Shown here one piece after another: positions 22,436-33,700 of a stretch of 64,000 nt of DNA (position 1 is its first letter; every line of letters starts with the position of its first letter). The stretch comes from Hordeum vulgare subsp. vulgare (taxonomy: Eukaryota; Streptophyta; Magnoliopsida; Poales; Poaceae). The DNA lies in the NCBI RefSeq assembly GCF_904849725.1, contig NC_058520.1:534864083-534928082 (forward strand), read 5' to 3'. A program made the translations under genes and the position numbers. Below the pieces are notes generated by a model, which saw only the letters and a list, made by a program, of their open reading frames with translations, did no database searches and was not told the DNA's origin.

Positions 22436-24375
22436 TCACTGTACTGAAGCCGAATCGTTCCGTTTCTTGCCTACATAAGCCCGTGCAAAATGCAGGTAAG
22501 CAGAGAAGCCCAAGGCACTGAGCGCGGCCAGGAGCCAGAAGAAGTAGTCGAGATGGCCCCTGTTGAGGTTGTTGGAGAACCAGCTCTCCCCGGCGCTGCT
22601 GGTCACCCTGTCAATGGCGTACACGAGGAAACTGCTGATGAAGCAGCCAACCCCCGCTATGCTCATGCACAGAGCGATGCCCAGGCTGCGGAGGGAGTCC
22701 GGCACCTGGTCGTAGAAGAACTCCTGCAGGCCGACGAAGGCGAACACGCCGGACAGCCCGGCCAGCAGGAACTGAGGAACCACCCACAGCAAGCTCATGG
22801 GGATAGGAGCTTGAGGCTCATCCAGCAGGCCATGGTCGGCTGCGATCCTGAGCCTCTTCGTCTCCACGAGCGCGGCGACGATCATCGCGACGATCGAGAT
22901 CGCCAGCCCGACGCCGATCCTCTGCAGGACGGTGATGCCACGGGGGTTCCCGGTGTGTTTTTTAGCGAGCGGGACGAGGATCCGGTCGTAGATCGGGAGG
23001 AAGATGAGGACTGCGGCGTGGCTCAGGTTTTGCATGGCGGCAGCTGGTACGAGCAGGGTGCCGACCCTCCTGTCCAACGTGCTCGCCTGCTTGGTGAACA
23101 GAGTCGACCACTGCGACAGGACGACGGCGTAGATCAGGCATGTCGACCATATCGGGAGCAGCTTGAGTAGCGACGCGGCTTCGCGAGGAAAATCCTTGTC
23201 ATCCTTGGATGCCGATGGCGCATCAGCAAGCAATGGCAGTGAGTCGTCGTCGGGTAATCTGCATGCGTGGCAAACGAGCAAGTGAACATTCAGAAGAATT
23301 GGCTCAGCTGAAGTGTTGGAAAAGACTTGATTACTTGGAATTGCAACAGCAGCAACACCATGACGAGTGCCAAGATTTAGCCCTCGCGACGAGCACTTCA
23401 CCGAGCTGCGCGAGCAGGCCGCTGTTCTTTTCCGGTGGATAGAAGCGGTAGGTGCTGGTTCCGAGCAAGAAGACGCACAGAGCCAGAGCCATGGCGGCGC
23501 ACGGGATCCCGAACCCAAACTGCCAGCTTACACTCTCCTGGACGTAGTTCAGGGCCGAGAGGGTGATGGTGTTGCCGCCGCTTGTGGCGAAGCACCACCA
23601 GTTGAAGAAGGAGGCCCTGGACGCGAGCTCCTCGGGGTCACTCTCGTCGAACTGGTCCGCGCTGAACGCCTGCACGCAGGGCTTCTGGCCGCCGTAGGCG
23701 AATGCGACGAGGTAGAGGGAGAGGTAGAAGAAGGCCACTTGGATAGCGGACGGGCCTGCCGAGCACTCGGATGAGTCCGGCGTGCCCGCGCATGCCGACG
23801 GTGGCGCCGACGAGACGGTGAGCATGGCCAGTCCCTGCAAACAGGCAGGATTCAGGAAAAGCGATGAACTGTCTAGTCTTCTACGGAAGGATTGGCCAAA
23901 CTTTCTTTTGAGAAATTCTTCGGTAGGAATAGACAGGTCACAGGCGAGGCGACACGTACCAGGATGTAAAGGCCGGAGGCGTAGACGATGGTGCGGTACC
24001 GGCCGAGCCAGGAGTCGGCCACGGCGGCGCCGAGCAGCGGCAGCAGCATGGCCACGCCCGCCCACGCGTTGACGGCCGCCGCGGCCGACGCCGTCGACTG
24101 CCCGAGCGGGCCCGTCAGGTAGGTGATCAGGTTGCTGGAGATGCCGGCGAACGCGAACCGCTCCGCGATCTCCACCCCTGCGTTCAACTCCGACCGTCAC
24201 CAACGCGTACATGCGCGCACGCAAAACCTCTCTGCAACCGAGGAGGAGTCTACAGTTTGCTCCATGCCATACCGACGACGAAGAGCGCGGCCGGCCACCT
24301 GCCGGAGGAGCCCCGCGAGGCTGGCCGGCCTCGGTGGTCCACGGCGGTCGCCACCTCCGCTCCTGCCAATGCCAT
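22436..24375 (-). CDS. NPF (NRT1/PTR) family proton-coupled transporter, four exons
   Basis: Predicted coding exons on the minus strand: 24,375-24,273, 24,177-23,960, 23,834-23,365 and 23,258-22,436, giving 537 residues. Family members usually have about 550-600. The joins keep frame at phases 1, 0 and 2; all three introns are short (95, 125 and 106 bp) and GT..AG. The proton-coupling motif ExxER is at residues 37-41, followed by [27 protein letters not shown] (88-97), [16 protein letters not shown] and [12 protein letters not shown], all landmarks of the family of plasma-membrane or tonoplast carriers with 12 membrane helices. The start ATG at 24,375 has a good context (AGGATGG). The third intron donor (CTC|GTCATG) is weak and is the least certain join. 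The closest subfamily looks like NPF5, tentatively. Its substrate (nitrate, peptide or hormone) cannot be read from the sequence. I see no stop codon or frame change, so it may be functional. Confidence 0.87.
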
Positions 24376-25229
24376 CCTCGCTCTGCCTAGTGCCCAGCTG
24401 CGCTGCTCTCTCTAGCTCTTTCGTTTGGAATCTGGCTCAGGACATGGGTGTCCGGTTGGGCACCCATTATTTTTGGCAAAGAGTACACACGTATATTTCC
24501 ATGTATACATCCAGGTTTGTCTTTTTTGCATAGCTCTCATTTCAAAGTATTTAATTCTAAAAATTTACACACTTATGTATTATATCTTCATCTATCTATG
24601 TTACTTTTTTCAGAATTTTTGAAATGTTAAAATACAAATTCACAAAATTTGAAATTCTCTTTTGGAGGCCTTCATGGAGCTGGGCCTCCAAAAGCAATTT
24701 CCGTCCGATACGTGACAAAACCGAGTAAACAAGGTTATAAAACTTCAATTTTTAGGTGACTCTGCACATGCCGCAGCTAGACTACAGAAGTTAGTACAGA
24801 GGTCAACAAAGAGAATTGCGATGCTCTCCGGTGCTGCTGGCCTGCTGCTCTGGACATGTGGTAGTAAAAAATGTAGCTTTGTTTCCTGATTGGTGTGATA
24901 ACAAAATGTTGGTTTTGTGACGTGGGCTGGAGAGAGATATGACTGTAATATGCAAGTGTTTCGCCACTTTTCGATAGTGCGATGTACCAACTGCCGAATC
25001 TTGAGATTGTATATGTTTCCCGGCTTGTGATTGCACGATTTTGTTTTAGTGTTGTTTGTGCTTTTGCAAAGTCTTGATACAATATTCACCCACGTGGAAT
25101 CTGCCCACGCACAGGACGCTTGACGAGCTACCAAACAGGAAGCCATAGAACTGATGATGAGCTCATGGTTGCGTGATTTTATTTTGCGGATTGGTTGAAC
25201 TTCTCCCTAGCTACAGATCATGTGTCTTC
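24376..25229. other. Upstream region of the NPF gene, no further gene
   Basis: It should hold the NPF promoter, though no clear TATA box is visible on the minus strand within 100 bp of the ATG. There is a CT-rich stretch (GA-rich on the coding strand) just upstream, a short imperfect hairpin TGGGTGTCC/GGGCACCCA near 24,445-24,466, an AT-rich block (24,500-24,650) and the perfect hairpin at 24,660-24,693. ORFs at 24,745-25,146 on the minus strand have no recognisable features. Confidence 0.55.
24660..24693. repeat. Perfect 11-bp inverted repeat
   Basis: TTTTGGAGGCC and GGCCTCCAAAA around a 12-base spacer. It may be a remnant of a small foldback element. Confidence 0.5.
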
Positions 25230-25230
25230 A

Positions 25231-25242
25231 TGTATCCCTCAA
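25231..25242 (+). repeat. Left target-site duplication of the retroposon
   Basis: TGTATCCCTCAA, identical to 26,849-26,860. With the preceding A the match is 13 bp. Confidence 0.8.
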
Positions 25243-26848
25243 CTTACAATACGTGTTTTGACCGGAGAAAGTTCTTTCCCTAACCAGCACTCGTGAGGAG
25301 CCCCCCCCCCCCCCCACCCACACACACACAAACACAAACACAAACACCCCCACACCCCCTCGCAGGGCGACTCGGGCGGACGCCGTGAACCTAGCCGTCG
25401 GGCCGCCCCATCCCCGTACTCCCCTCCGCCGCAGCACGAGGAAGCCGCCTAGCGAAGCCTCGGGCGGCCGGCGGAGGTGGCGGAGGTCCCCTTCCCTCCC
25501 GTGTCGGGATCGAGTGAGGCGGGTCACGCAACGACGCAGGGGCGCTCCTCCCGGATCTAGGTCGCGGTGGCGCGTCGGCTCGCCTCTCGCGACACCGCAA
25601 CACGATGACGTGGTGATGGGCGGAGTCGTAGCTGCAGGAGGATGTGGAAGAGCGGGTGGTGCTGGCCCTCAGCGCGTGTGCGCGATTACGATGGCCATGG
25701 TTGCGGTGTCCGGCGGCGTGGGACATGGCCGGTAGCGGCGGCGACGTCCGGCTTGGATCCCAGGGCGGCGACCCTGGAAGGTGGCGGCAGGTGAAGCTCG
25801 GACTTCCTGCGGCGGCATCGCGTGGTGGTGTCTCTATTCAAGCCAGATCTGCGACGACAATCTGGTGGCTTTGGCTCCGGATTGGTTCGATCAGAGACGG
25901 TGACGAGCGTGCAGAATTCCTCTCGGTGGCTCTTACGGTTTGGTGAGGTGGGGTTGCGTCCCTCCTTCGAGTCTCCAGTTGTGCCACACACAGGTAGTGG
26001 CCGATGTGCCAGGGCACCCACGGTGGTATTGTTGTTATGGATGGTCGTTGGATCTGTACGGCCAGATCTGGGGCTTTGAAGGTGGTCTGGTCGATGCACA
26101 GGTTGTCGTTTGGATGTTCTTGGGACAGATCCGGGTAAAAACCTTGTCTTCGGCACGTGGCCGGAGCGAGTGATGGTGACGCCCTTGGCGTCGTTTTCTT
26201 CATGAAGGCATCATCGAGGTGAAGCTCACAACTCATCTAGCTACCTCCGGGGGAAATCCTTGATTAGTTGATTGGATGATGGCGACACTCTTATGTTGTT
26301 CCTTCCTTGGGGCCATCATTCTTGGGGTGTGCATTGGCTCGAGGGACCACTGAACGGTTTTAGCGGTGGAGCGGCGTCTCATGTCATGCATCGACGATGT
26401 GGAGTCTCCGAGCATGGTGCACCAGAGTCTCAACGATGAATATATGATGATGGACGTGCGTAGGGAGGTAGCGTTGTCTCGCTCCGTGATGGCATTGACG
26501 ATAGGCCTAGCAATGTCAATGCGTCAGTACCTGCTCCAAAAGTGGATTGATGAAAGGCGGGGGTGACTTCTCATAATGCGTCGGACTGGTTTGTGTCCCA
26601 GACCGGGCAACGACTTGGTTGGGCCTCCAGCTTTAGATGTTAGGCCTTGGTGCGATGCTTGTTAGATATTCGGCTCGCACAATCGACATCCCTTCATCAA
26701 GTGGATAGGAATAGTGACAAATCTTGTCAAGATGATGAATTCACACTTACTGATGTGTTACTTTATAAGGTCTTTGTAAATAATTAATAAAATGGTTACG
26801 TGCATCGTCCACATGCAGAGGCCGGGGTCTTCCTCCTTTTGAAAAAAA
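25243..26848 (+). mobile_element. GC-rich poly(A)-tailed retroposon, non-autonomous
   Basis: The block is bounded by a perfect 12-13 bp duplication. It is GC-rich over most of its length, ends with AATAAA at 26,786-26,791 and, 51 bp later, an A run (26,842-26,848) after CCGGGGTCTTCCTCCTTTTG. That is the structure of target-primed insertion of a polyadenylated RNA. It contains a C run with a CA-rich tract (25,301-25,358) but no reverse transcriptase or other recognisable domain. Several ORFs of 60-156 codons exist on both strands, as expected from GC richness. It could be a non-autonomous LINE derivative, a long SINE-like element or a processed transcript. I recall similar 3' ends as repeats in wheat, but I cannot name the family. 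Confidence 0.75.
25301..25358 (+). repeat. C15 run and CA-rich simple repeat
   Basis: Fifteen C, then CACACACACA and AAACACAAACACAAACACC-type units. Confidence 0.9.
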
Positions 26849-26860
26849 TGTATCCCTCAA
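26849..26860 (+). repeat. Right target-site duplication of the retroposon
   Basis: TGTATCCCTCAA directly after the A run. Confidence 0.8.
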
Positions 26861-27370
26861 AGTTGCAGAAGTAAATTTCATTTATTCTTTAGGAAAACCT
26901 AATCTCGGTTGAAATTCGTTGCTCTTCTATATGTGAGGATTTTCCTTTTGGGGGTATTATGCATGTGCACTTGCGCACACGTTTGTGAAAATTGATGTCA
27001 CGTTTATTAACAAACACTATTGGCGCATTTGGTTGCTCCTAGTGAACAATACCTGCATTTGGAGCACGTTTCGAATTTCGAGCCAACTAGGTTGAGCAAA
27101 AACAGGCAACAAACCAACATCTACATGTTTTTTTGTTGCCTACATAGCATCAAAGACCATTTTAAGATCGGGTGTTTGGTTGTCCGCATTTGTGCTTAAG
27201 GGATGAGCAGATGCAAACCACAGTTGTTTGGCTCCATACACGTTTGTGTTCTACTCACCCCATTTCAGTGTGGTGGCTTTACTCGCACATTATGCACAAT
27301 AGCAAGCAGAGTACTAACAACGGCTAAATAAGCAACTTAACACCAGCAAACTACACACAAACAAGCAGAT
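26861..27370. other. Intergenic DNA, nothing recognised
   Basis: AT-rich with scattered TTGGTTG and TTTGGCTC words. No ORF, repeat end or RNA gene that I can support. Confidence 0.5.
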
Positions 27371-27517
27371 AAACACGGAAAAAACAGGAACTGACACTTG
27401 TCACTGAGTTAATAAGTTAGTCCCAAAAAAGATATAAAAGGCATGCAAAACATCCAAAGTTTGACAAGATAATAGCATGAAACCATCAAAAATTATAGAT
27501 ACGTTGGAGACGTATCA
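27371..27517 (-). repeat. Truncated LTR start of the same family as the 44,926-51,869 element
   Basis: On the minus strand it begins TGATACGTCTCCAACGTATC and follows the first 160 or so bases of the LTR at 50,166 with substitutions and one internal deletion. It stops after CCGTGTTT. The rest of the LTR and element is absent. Confidence 0.82.
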
Positions 27518-27933
27518 GGTCCCACCAAGCTTCTAGGGGTACCAAGTACCCAAGGGTAATAAGCTTCTCAACTTCTCACTTCCACGTATCACCATGGAGA
27601 ACTCAAATCGATGCAACTAATGCAATGGCAAGAACACACGAAGTGGTCAAGTCCCTCACACTCAAATCCCTCCGCAACAACAAAAGCTGTGGAGAAATAT
27701 GAGAGGAAGAACAAGGAGCTCACAAAGAACTCCAAGATCAAGATCCAAGGGGCTCCCCTCACATAAGGAGAAAGTGATTGGTGGAGATGTGGATCTAGAT
27801 CTCCTCTCTCTTTTCCCTCAAGGACTAGCAAGAATCATTGGAGGGATTGAGAGTCAGCAAGCTCTAAGAAGCTCAACAATGGGGAAGAACACGAGCTCAA
27901 TAGATGGATTTCATCCAGTGGGGAAGAAGACCC

Positions 27934-27943
27934 CCTTTATACA
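27934..27943 (-). promoter_or_regulatory. Probable LTR TATA box
   Basis: TGTATAAAGG on the minus strand, about 45 bp after the motif array. Confidence 0.5.
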
Positions 27944-27985
27944 CTGGGGGAAAGAATCCAACCGTTACCCCCACTCACAGCTCGA

Positions 27986-28135
27986 GCGGAGCGGTACTAC
28001 CGTGACTACCCCCGCTGAGGCTATAGACGCGAAGAAAGTCCGAGGGAGCGGTACTACCATTCGAGAGCGGTAATAAAGAACTACTACCGCTCCACGAGCG
28101 GTACTATCGCTGGTACCAGGAGCGGTACTACCGAT
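27986..28135 (-). repeat. Array of GGTAGTACCGCT-type motifs
   Basis: Four to five near-copies of GAGCGGTACTACCG (plus-strand reading) at about 27,988, 28,045, 28,082 (inverted), 28,096 and 28,120. The units are near-palindromic. Confidence 0.75.
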
Positions 28136-29202
28136 GGATACTGAAACTGCCAAAACTTTCGCATACGAACTCCGAATCGAGCAAACTCAAACTTGTTGAA
28201 TTCAGGACGACAAGAGCTATCCAACAACAGTTATGAACATGCAGTTATGAAAATGCCAATGATATAGAGATGAGAGACCTCTGTGAATGAAGAACCGACA
28301 AAAACTTCCAACATCGAAAACATCATAGAAGATGCATATGGACTCCATTTTCGATGAACTCGAGCTTGTCATGAAGATGACCATAAGCTCTAAAACTCAC
28401 AAAGAGAAACAAAAAACAAGAACCAAGAAATATGATGCAAGGATGCAAATGGTATGAGCTCTCAACGAACAATACGATCAAGCTGCTCACTTGAGAGCCC
28501 CCCTTGACAGTACGGCAATCTATCCTAAAATAGAAAACCTATCAAGGGCAAACCTGTACCTTGCACCTAGTCCTCTTGAGCTAGATGATGATCATGATCT
28601 TGGCTTCCTCAAGATGGACCACCTTTGTTGATTGCATTGGTTTGACGAAGACTAGTTGGTTGCCCCCCCCATACTCACTATAGGTGAGCCACTCTTCAGC
28701 ACATCTTCACAAGTCCATTGCCACCACAATGGACGGCAAGCTTCAAGCATGATATCTTCGTGATGCTCCACTTGAACTTGCATACCGCAATCTTCATGAC
28801 GATCACCACTTGATGTCATCCTTCATAGGTTGAATGAGATCTTCCTCTTAACGCAAACTCATGGAGACACACCTAACCCCACATAGAACTCTCACAAAGA
28901 CCATGGGTTAGTACACAAAAGCGTTATGGACAATGCTTACCATACCATGGGATCACTTGATCCCTCTCGGTACATCTTGATTTACGCTTTGCTTAGTCTT
29001 GATCAACCTTGTGTCTTTATGGCCAATCTTTCAATAATACCTGGAATACCACCTTGGTCATCATATAAACTCCTTGAAACCAACAGATGGACTTCAACAA
29101 GTGCCTATGGAAAAATCCTTCGAATATAACTTAAGGCAACCATTAGTCCATAGGGTTTGTCATCAATTACCAAAACCACATATGGAGAAATATGCTCTAA
29201 CA

Positions 29203-29712
29203 ATGGTGTTGCTCGGTCCACGAGGAACATCGTGCAAAACACCAACTCCATTTGTGCTATGCAGATGAAGGTTGAAGTTGGCTTCAAGCCTTTTCCCTTG
29301 AGGTGCTTTGTGTCCCTCAAATTGCTGGTACATCATAACCAGATGCTTGGGCATTGTGCTTTTCAGTACAATGCATGTAGCATCCACACTTCTTGCAAAG
29401 CTTAGATTTATCAAACCTAGGCTTTGAAGTGCATTTTCCCTTGCTTGAGTTTTTGGATCTTCTGTTCCCATTGTGTTTTCTCTTGTGCTCGAAATTAGAA
29501 TTTTCACGCCGAAAGGTACCATTAAACTTATGTCTACTCGCCGCAGTCAGATGAACTTTAGGTAAAGGTTGTGCCTCAACTGGGCACTGGGAGCCATTCT
29601 TAGCGAGTAGCTCATCATGCTTTTTAGCCTGAAGTAACATGCGAATAAGCTCGGAATAGGCAGTGTAGTTACGAGAATGGTATTGCTGTTGGAAGATCCT
29701 ATTTGAAGGGAG
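29203..29712 (-). pseudogene. Copia gag C-terminal fragment with degraded zinc knuckle
   Basis: On the minus strand, entering at 29,712 from beneath the inserted LTR element, the frame reads NRIFQQQYHSRNYTAYSELIRMLLQAKKHDELLAKNG in part, then a basic linker (FRRENSNFEHKRKHNGNRRSKN), then CKKCGCYMHC, a CCHC-type knuckle whose following residues are shifted. A frame change near 29,360-29,380 moves to KHLVMMYQQFEG and so on. The N-terminal part must lie beyond the nested element, outside the window. No pol follows; gag runs straight into the presumed LTR. Confidence 0.72.
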
Positions 29713-30638
29713 TGATGACCCACAAGTATAGGGGATCAATCTTAGTCCTTTCGATAAGTAAGAGTGTCGAACCCAATGAGGAGGAGAAGGCTCTGATAAA
29801 CGGTTTTCAGCAAGGTAATAACTGCAAGCACTGAAAGTAGCGGTAACAAGTGATGGTGTAGTGAGGTGAAACGTAGCAAGCGAAAAGTAACAAGTAACAA
29901 GTAGTAGCAATGGTGCAGCAAGTGGCCCAATCCCTTTTGTAGCAAGGGACAATCCTGAACAAAGTCTTATAAGAGGAAAAACGCTCCCGAGGACACACGG
30001 GAATTTCTGTCATGCTAGTTTCATCATGTTCATATGATTCCCGTTCGTTACTTTGATAGTTTGATATGTGAGTGGACCGGCGCTTGGGTACTACCCTTAC
30101 TTGGACAAGCATCCCACTTATGATTAACCCCTCTCGCAAGCATCCGCAACTACGAAAGAAGAATTAAGACAACGTCTAACCATAGCATTAAACTAGTGGA
30201 TCCAAATCAGCCCCTTACGAAGCAACGCATAGACTGTGGTTTAAGCTTCTGTCACTCCAGCAACCCATCATCTACTTACTACTCCCCAATGCCTTCCTCT
30301 AGGCCCAAATATGGTGAAGTGTTATGTACTCGACGTTCACATAACACCACTAGAGGAAAAACAACATACAACATATCAAAATACTGAACGAATACCAAAT
30401 TCACATGACTATTATTAGCATGACTTATCCCATGTCCTTAGGAACAAAAGTAACTACTCACAAAGCATAATCATAATCATGATCAGAGGTGTAATGAATA
30501 GCATAAGGATCTGAACATAAACTCTTCCACCAAGTAATCCAACTAGCATCAACTACAAAGAGTAATCAACACTACTAGCAACCTTACAAGTACCAATCGG
30601 AGTCACGAGATGAAGATTGGTTACAAGAGATGAACTAG
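29713..30638 (-). repeat. 3' LTR of the outer element, distal piece
   Basis: The end CTTGTGGGTCATCA and GGGTTCGACACTCTTAC resemble the 3' ends of the LTRs at 11,442 and 17,130. It is interrupted at ACTAG (30,634-30,638). Confidence 0.82.
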
Positions 30639-30758
30639 TGTCACGCCCAAGATGCGAACCTATCCTCAATTTGGCACGAAGGCCTCGTCAGGGATAGAAG
30701 CGCATCTCGTCGTGTCGCAAGAATGGATATCGTTACAAGTGCATGTACTGAAAAGAAG

Positions 30759-30781
30759 ATATATATATATATATATATATA
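30759..30781. repeat. TA microsatellite
   Basis: (AT)11, matching the longer tract at 39,051-39,107 in the other LTR. Confidence 0.95.
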
Positions 30782-33700
30782 AATGGCTTACACTCGCCAC
30801 AAGCTACTTCAGAGTCACATCAGTATAATACATAATCATCAAGAGTAAGAGCAGGGTTCGACTACGGACGAAAACAAACAAGAAAAATAAGAACGACGTC
30901 CATCCTTGCTATCCCAGGCTGCCGGCTTGGAACGCATCCTAGATCGATGAAGAAGAAGAAGAAGCAACTCTAAATGAACAATCAACGCGCTCGCGTCAAG
31001 TAACCTTTACCTGTACCTGCAACTGGTGTTGTAGTAATCTGTGAGCCACACGGGACTCAGCAATCTCATTTCCAAAAGTATCAAGACTAGCAAAGCTTGT
31101 TAGGTGAGGCATGGTTAAGTGGTGAGGTTCTAGCAGCGGCTAAGCATATATTTGGTGGCTAAACTTACGAGTACAAGAAATAAGAGGGGGAAGATCTACG
31201 CATATCAGACGTGACTACTGATTATCAAATGAATGATCCTGAACACCTACCTACGTCAGACATAACCCCACCGTGTCCTCGATCGCAGAAGGAACTCACG
31301 AAAGAGACAGTCACGGTTACGCACACAGTTGGCATATTTTAATTAAGTTAACTCCAAGTTATCTAGAACTAGTGTTAAACAAAGTTTCCACGTTGCCACA
31401 TAACCACGGGCATGGCTTTCCAAAAGATTTAACCCTGCAGGGGTGCTCCAACTAGTCCATCACAAATTACCGCAAGTCGCATAGAAATCCTCGATCACGA
31501 AGCTCGCGATCTCTTCGGATTCCTTAGTGGAAAACCTCAACTCTGAGATTACCCAAAGCATCACCGGAATCCCGATGCACAAGATATCTCGACAAAAGTA
31601 AAACTAATCCAGCAAGGCCGCCCGGCGTGTCGACGATCCCGATAGGAGCCGCGTATCTTGTTCTCAGGACACGACGGATAAGCTACGCGTACGAGTGCCA
31701 ATCCTCGAGTTTCCTCGTGGTGGCCCCGCATAGTGCTCTGTTCTGGACCAGCACCATCAGCAGTGGCCCTACCTGTATTATGTAGAATTACTCCTCGGGT
31801 AGCGCTAACTCCCAATGCATTTCAGTATTATCAAAATTATTATGTTGGGCAAATCTAGTGCCAATGCTGGGCCTTGCCAGACCAGCTTTAATCTAAAATG
31901 AATTATCAAGGGGGTCCCCATAACAACCCCGATCGTGTTAGGAGCGCTCAAATATGGAACATAACACCGGTAGCCGAAACTAAGGGGGCAAAGGTGGAAC
32001 AAAACACCAGGCTAGAAAGGCGAGCCTTCCACCTTTTACCAAGTATATAGATGCATTAAATTAAATAGCATTAATATGGTTATATAACAAGGAACCCATG
32101 TTATCACATGGAAGCAACTACACCTGCAACTAGCAACGCTACAACAGGGTTAAGCAAGCAGTAACATAGCCAATCAGTGGTTTGCTAGGTCGAACAGGTT
32201 GAAGGTTATCATGGCATTGTTGAGAGGCTGATATTTAACATGTGGTAGGCAACGAGACATATTCGATAGCATCGAAATAACTAGCATGGCCATGATAGTA
32301 ATGATATCTGGGGAAATGGTCATCTTGCCTGAGATCCCGCTTGGAAGAAGAATGCCTCCGTGAAGCAGACGAACCGACGTAGTCGAACGGGTCCTCACAA
32401 TCCGGCACGCTGCGGAACTCTATCGAGACAAAGCAAACCGGAAACACAAATCAACACACGGAATTCACCACACGATGCACAACACATATGATGCATGACC
32501 AGCTGAATACATGCAAGTCACGGCATGACAATTCACACAATCAAACACTACACATTAAGTGAAGTTCAATATGCAACGAGTTGCATATTGACGAAACTCC
32601 ACGTTTATTTATTTAGTTCAATCCAGATTAGATACATGGCAATATTAAATATGGTTAAACATGGCAAGAGTTGAAGCGCAATTAAACTACCTATCTAGGC
32701 ATTTTAAATGAGGTCAGAAATGACATATAGCACCTCCGAAACGACCTCACATGTTAATTTACAATTATGTCCAGATATGAATTAACACATTTAATTGGTT
32801 GTTAAACAGCAAAACAAAGAGGTTCACACGATTCTACGCGTCGTTACAAGCAATTTACACATAGAGAACATCTCCAACGGAGCTACGGTTCAAAAGATAC
32901 AAGCACCGCAAGATATGATGGCATGAATGCAATATGTGTGCAACGACGGTCACAAGCACTTCAAAACATACAACCAACAAGAGAAAATGAAACTAAACAA
33001 GATTCTAAGCAAGTTTCATGTAGGACACGATCAAATTGGAGCTACGGTTCAACAACTACGAGCAAAACAAGAAATCACCACAATCTGCCAAAATCAGCCA
33101 CACATCATTTTCTATACCCCACAACTACGAGCTACTCAACTCCAATATAATCAACCAAGGCATGACACTAAAGAGGGCAAGAAGCACTACAACAAACAAC
33201 TAACAAAAACTAGCATGGCACCAAGAAACACTAGGAAAAGAAGTCACAAAATGGCACCTCACACACTATTTCAAACTTAGTGAAAATTACACTTCATGAA
33301 AGTGCAGTTTTCGATCTGAAGGCATATTGACAGCAGCAAAACCATAAGCTACAGGTCTCCAAATGGCATGAAAATTCACAACATGCTAGAGAAACACAAG
33401 GGCTGTAACTAACTCCATTGCACCAACCTCAAAAGAGCTACAGATCACAAGATAAAAGCAAGACAAGACAGCAACAAAATATAACAAATTTCAGACTTAG
33501 AAATATTTCAGCTCCTCCAAATCAGCACTATTTCTAGCAACTAAAGAGCAAGCAAACCACACCTAAACATGCATTTCTATTGCAACCAAAAATATCAGGG
33601 GCTAGTCTAAACATCAAAGAACAACTCTCTAGTTGTCAACTCCGTCAAACGAAGCACGGAATAAATCCTATGAATAAGACAAGAGGGCAACATAGCAAAA

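Larger units (their letters stand above)
27518..29202 (-). repeat. Probable copia (Sirevirus-like) LTR, minus strand, right end truncated
   Basis: On the minus strand it would begin TGTTAGAGCATATTTCTCC at about 29,202, next to copia gag sequence, and run to 27,518, where a gypsy-type LTR fragment abuts. The approximately 1.7-kb length, an array of GGTAGTACCGCT motifs (28,135-27,986) and a TATA box just downstream (27,943-27,934) resemble the organisation of the LTRs at 53,351 and 62,146 though the sequences differ. A polypurine tract before the LTR start is not evident, so the boundary with gag is uncertain. Confidence 0.55.

Noticed and set aside
22490..23170. 226-codon plus-strand ORF
   Set aside because: It is the antisense shadow of NPF exon 4, a result of high GC at third positions.
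23331..24224. 297-codon minus-strand ORF as a separate gene
   Set aside because: Its second half is NPF exon 3; the rest reads an intron and exon 2 out of frame.
24745..25146. 133-codon minus-strand ORF upstream of the NPF gene
   Set aside because: No recognisable motif and no sign of splice sites, and overlapping frames are equally open.
25385..26173. Overlapping ORFs of 60-156 codons on both strands
   Set aside because: They arise from GC-rich composition inside the retroposon; no domain or consistent frame.
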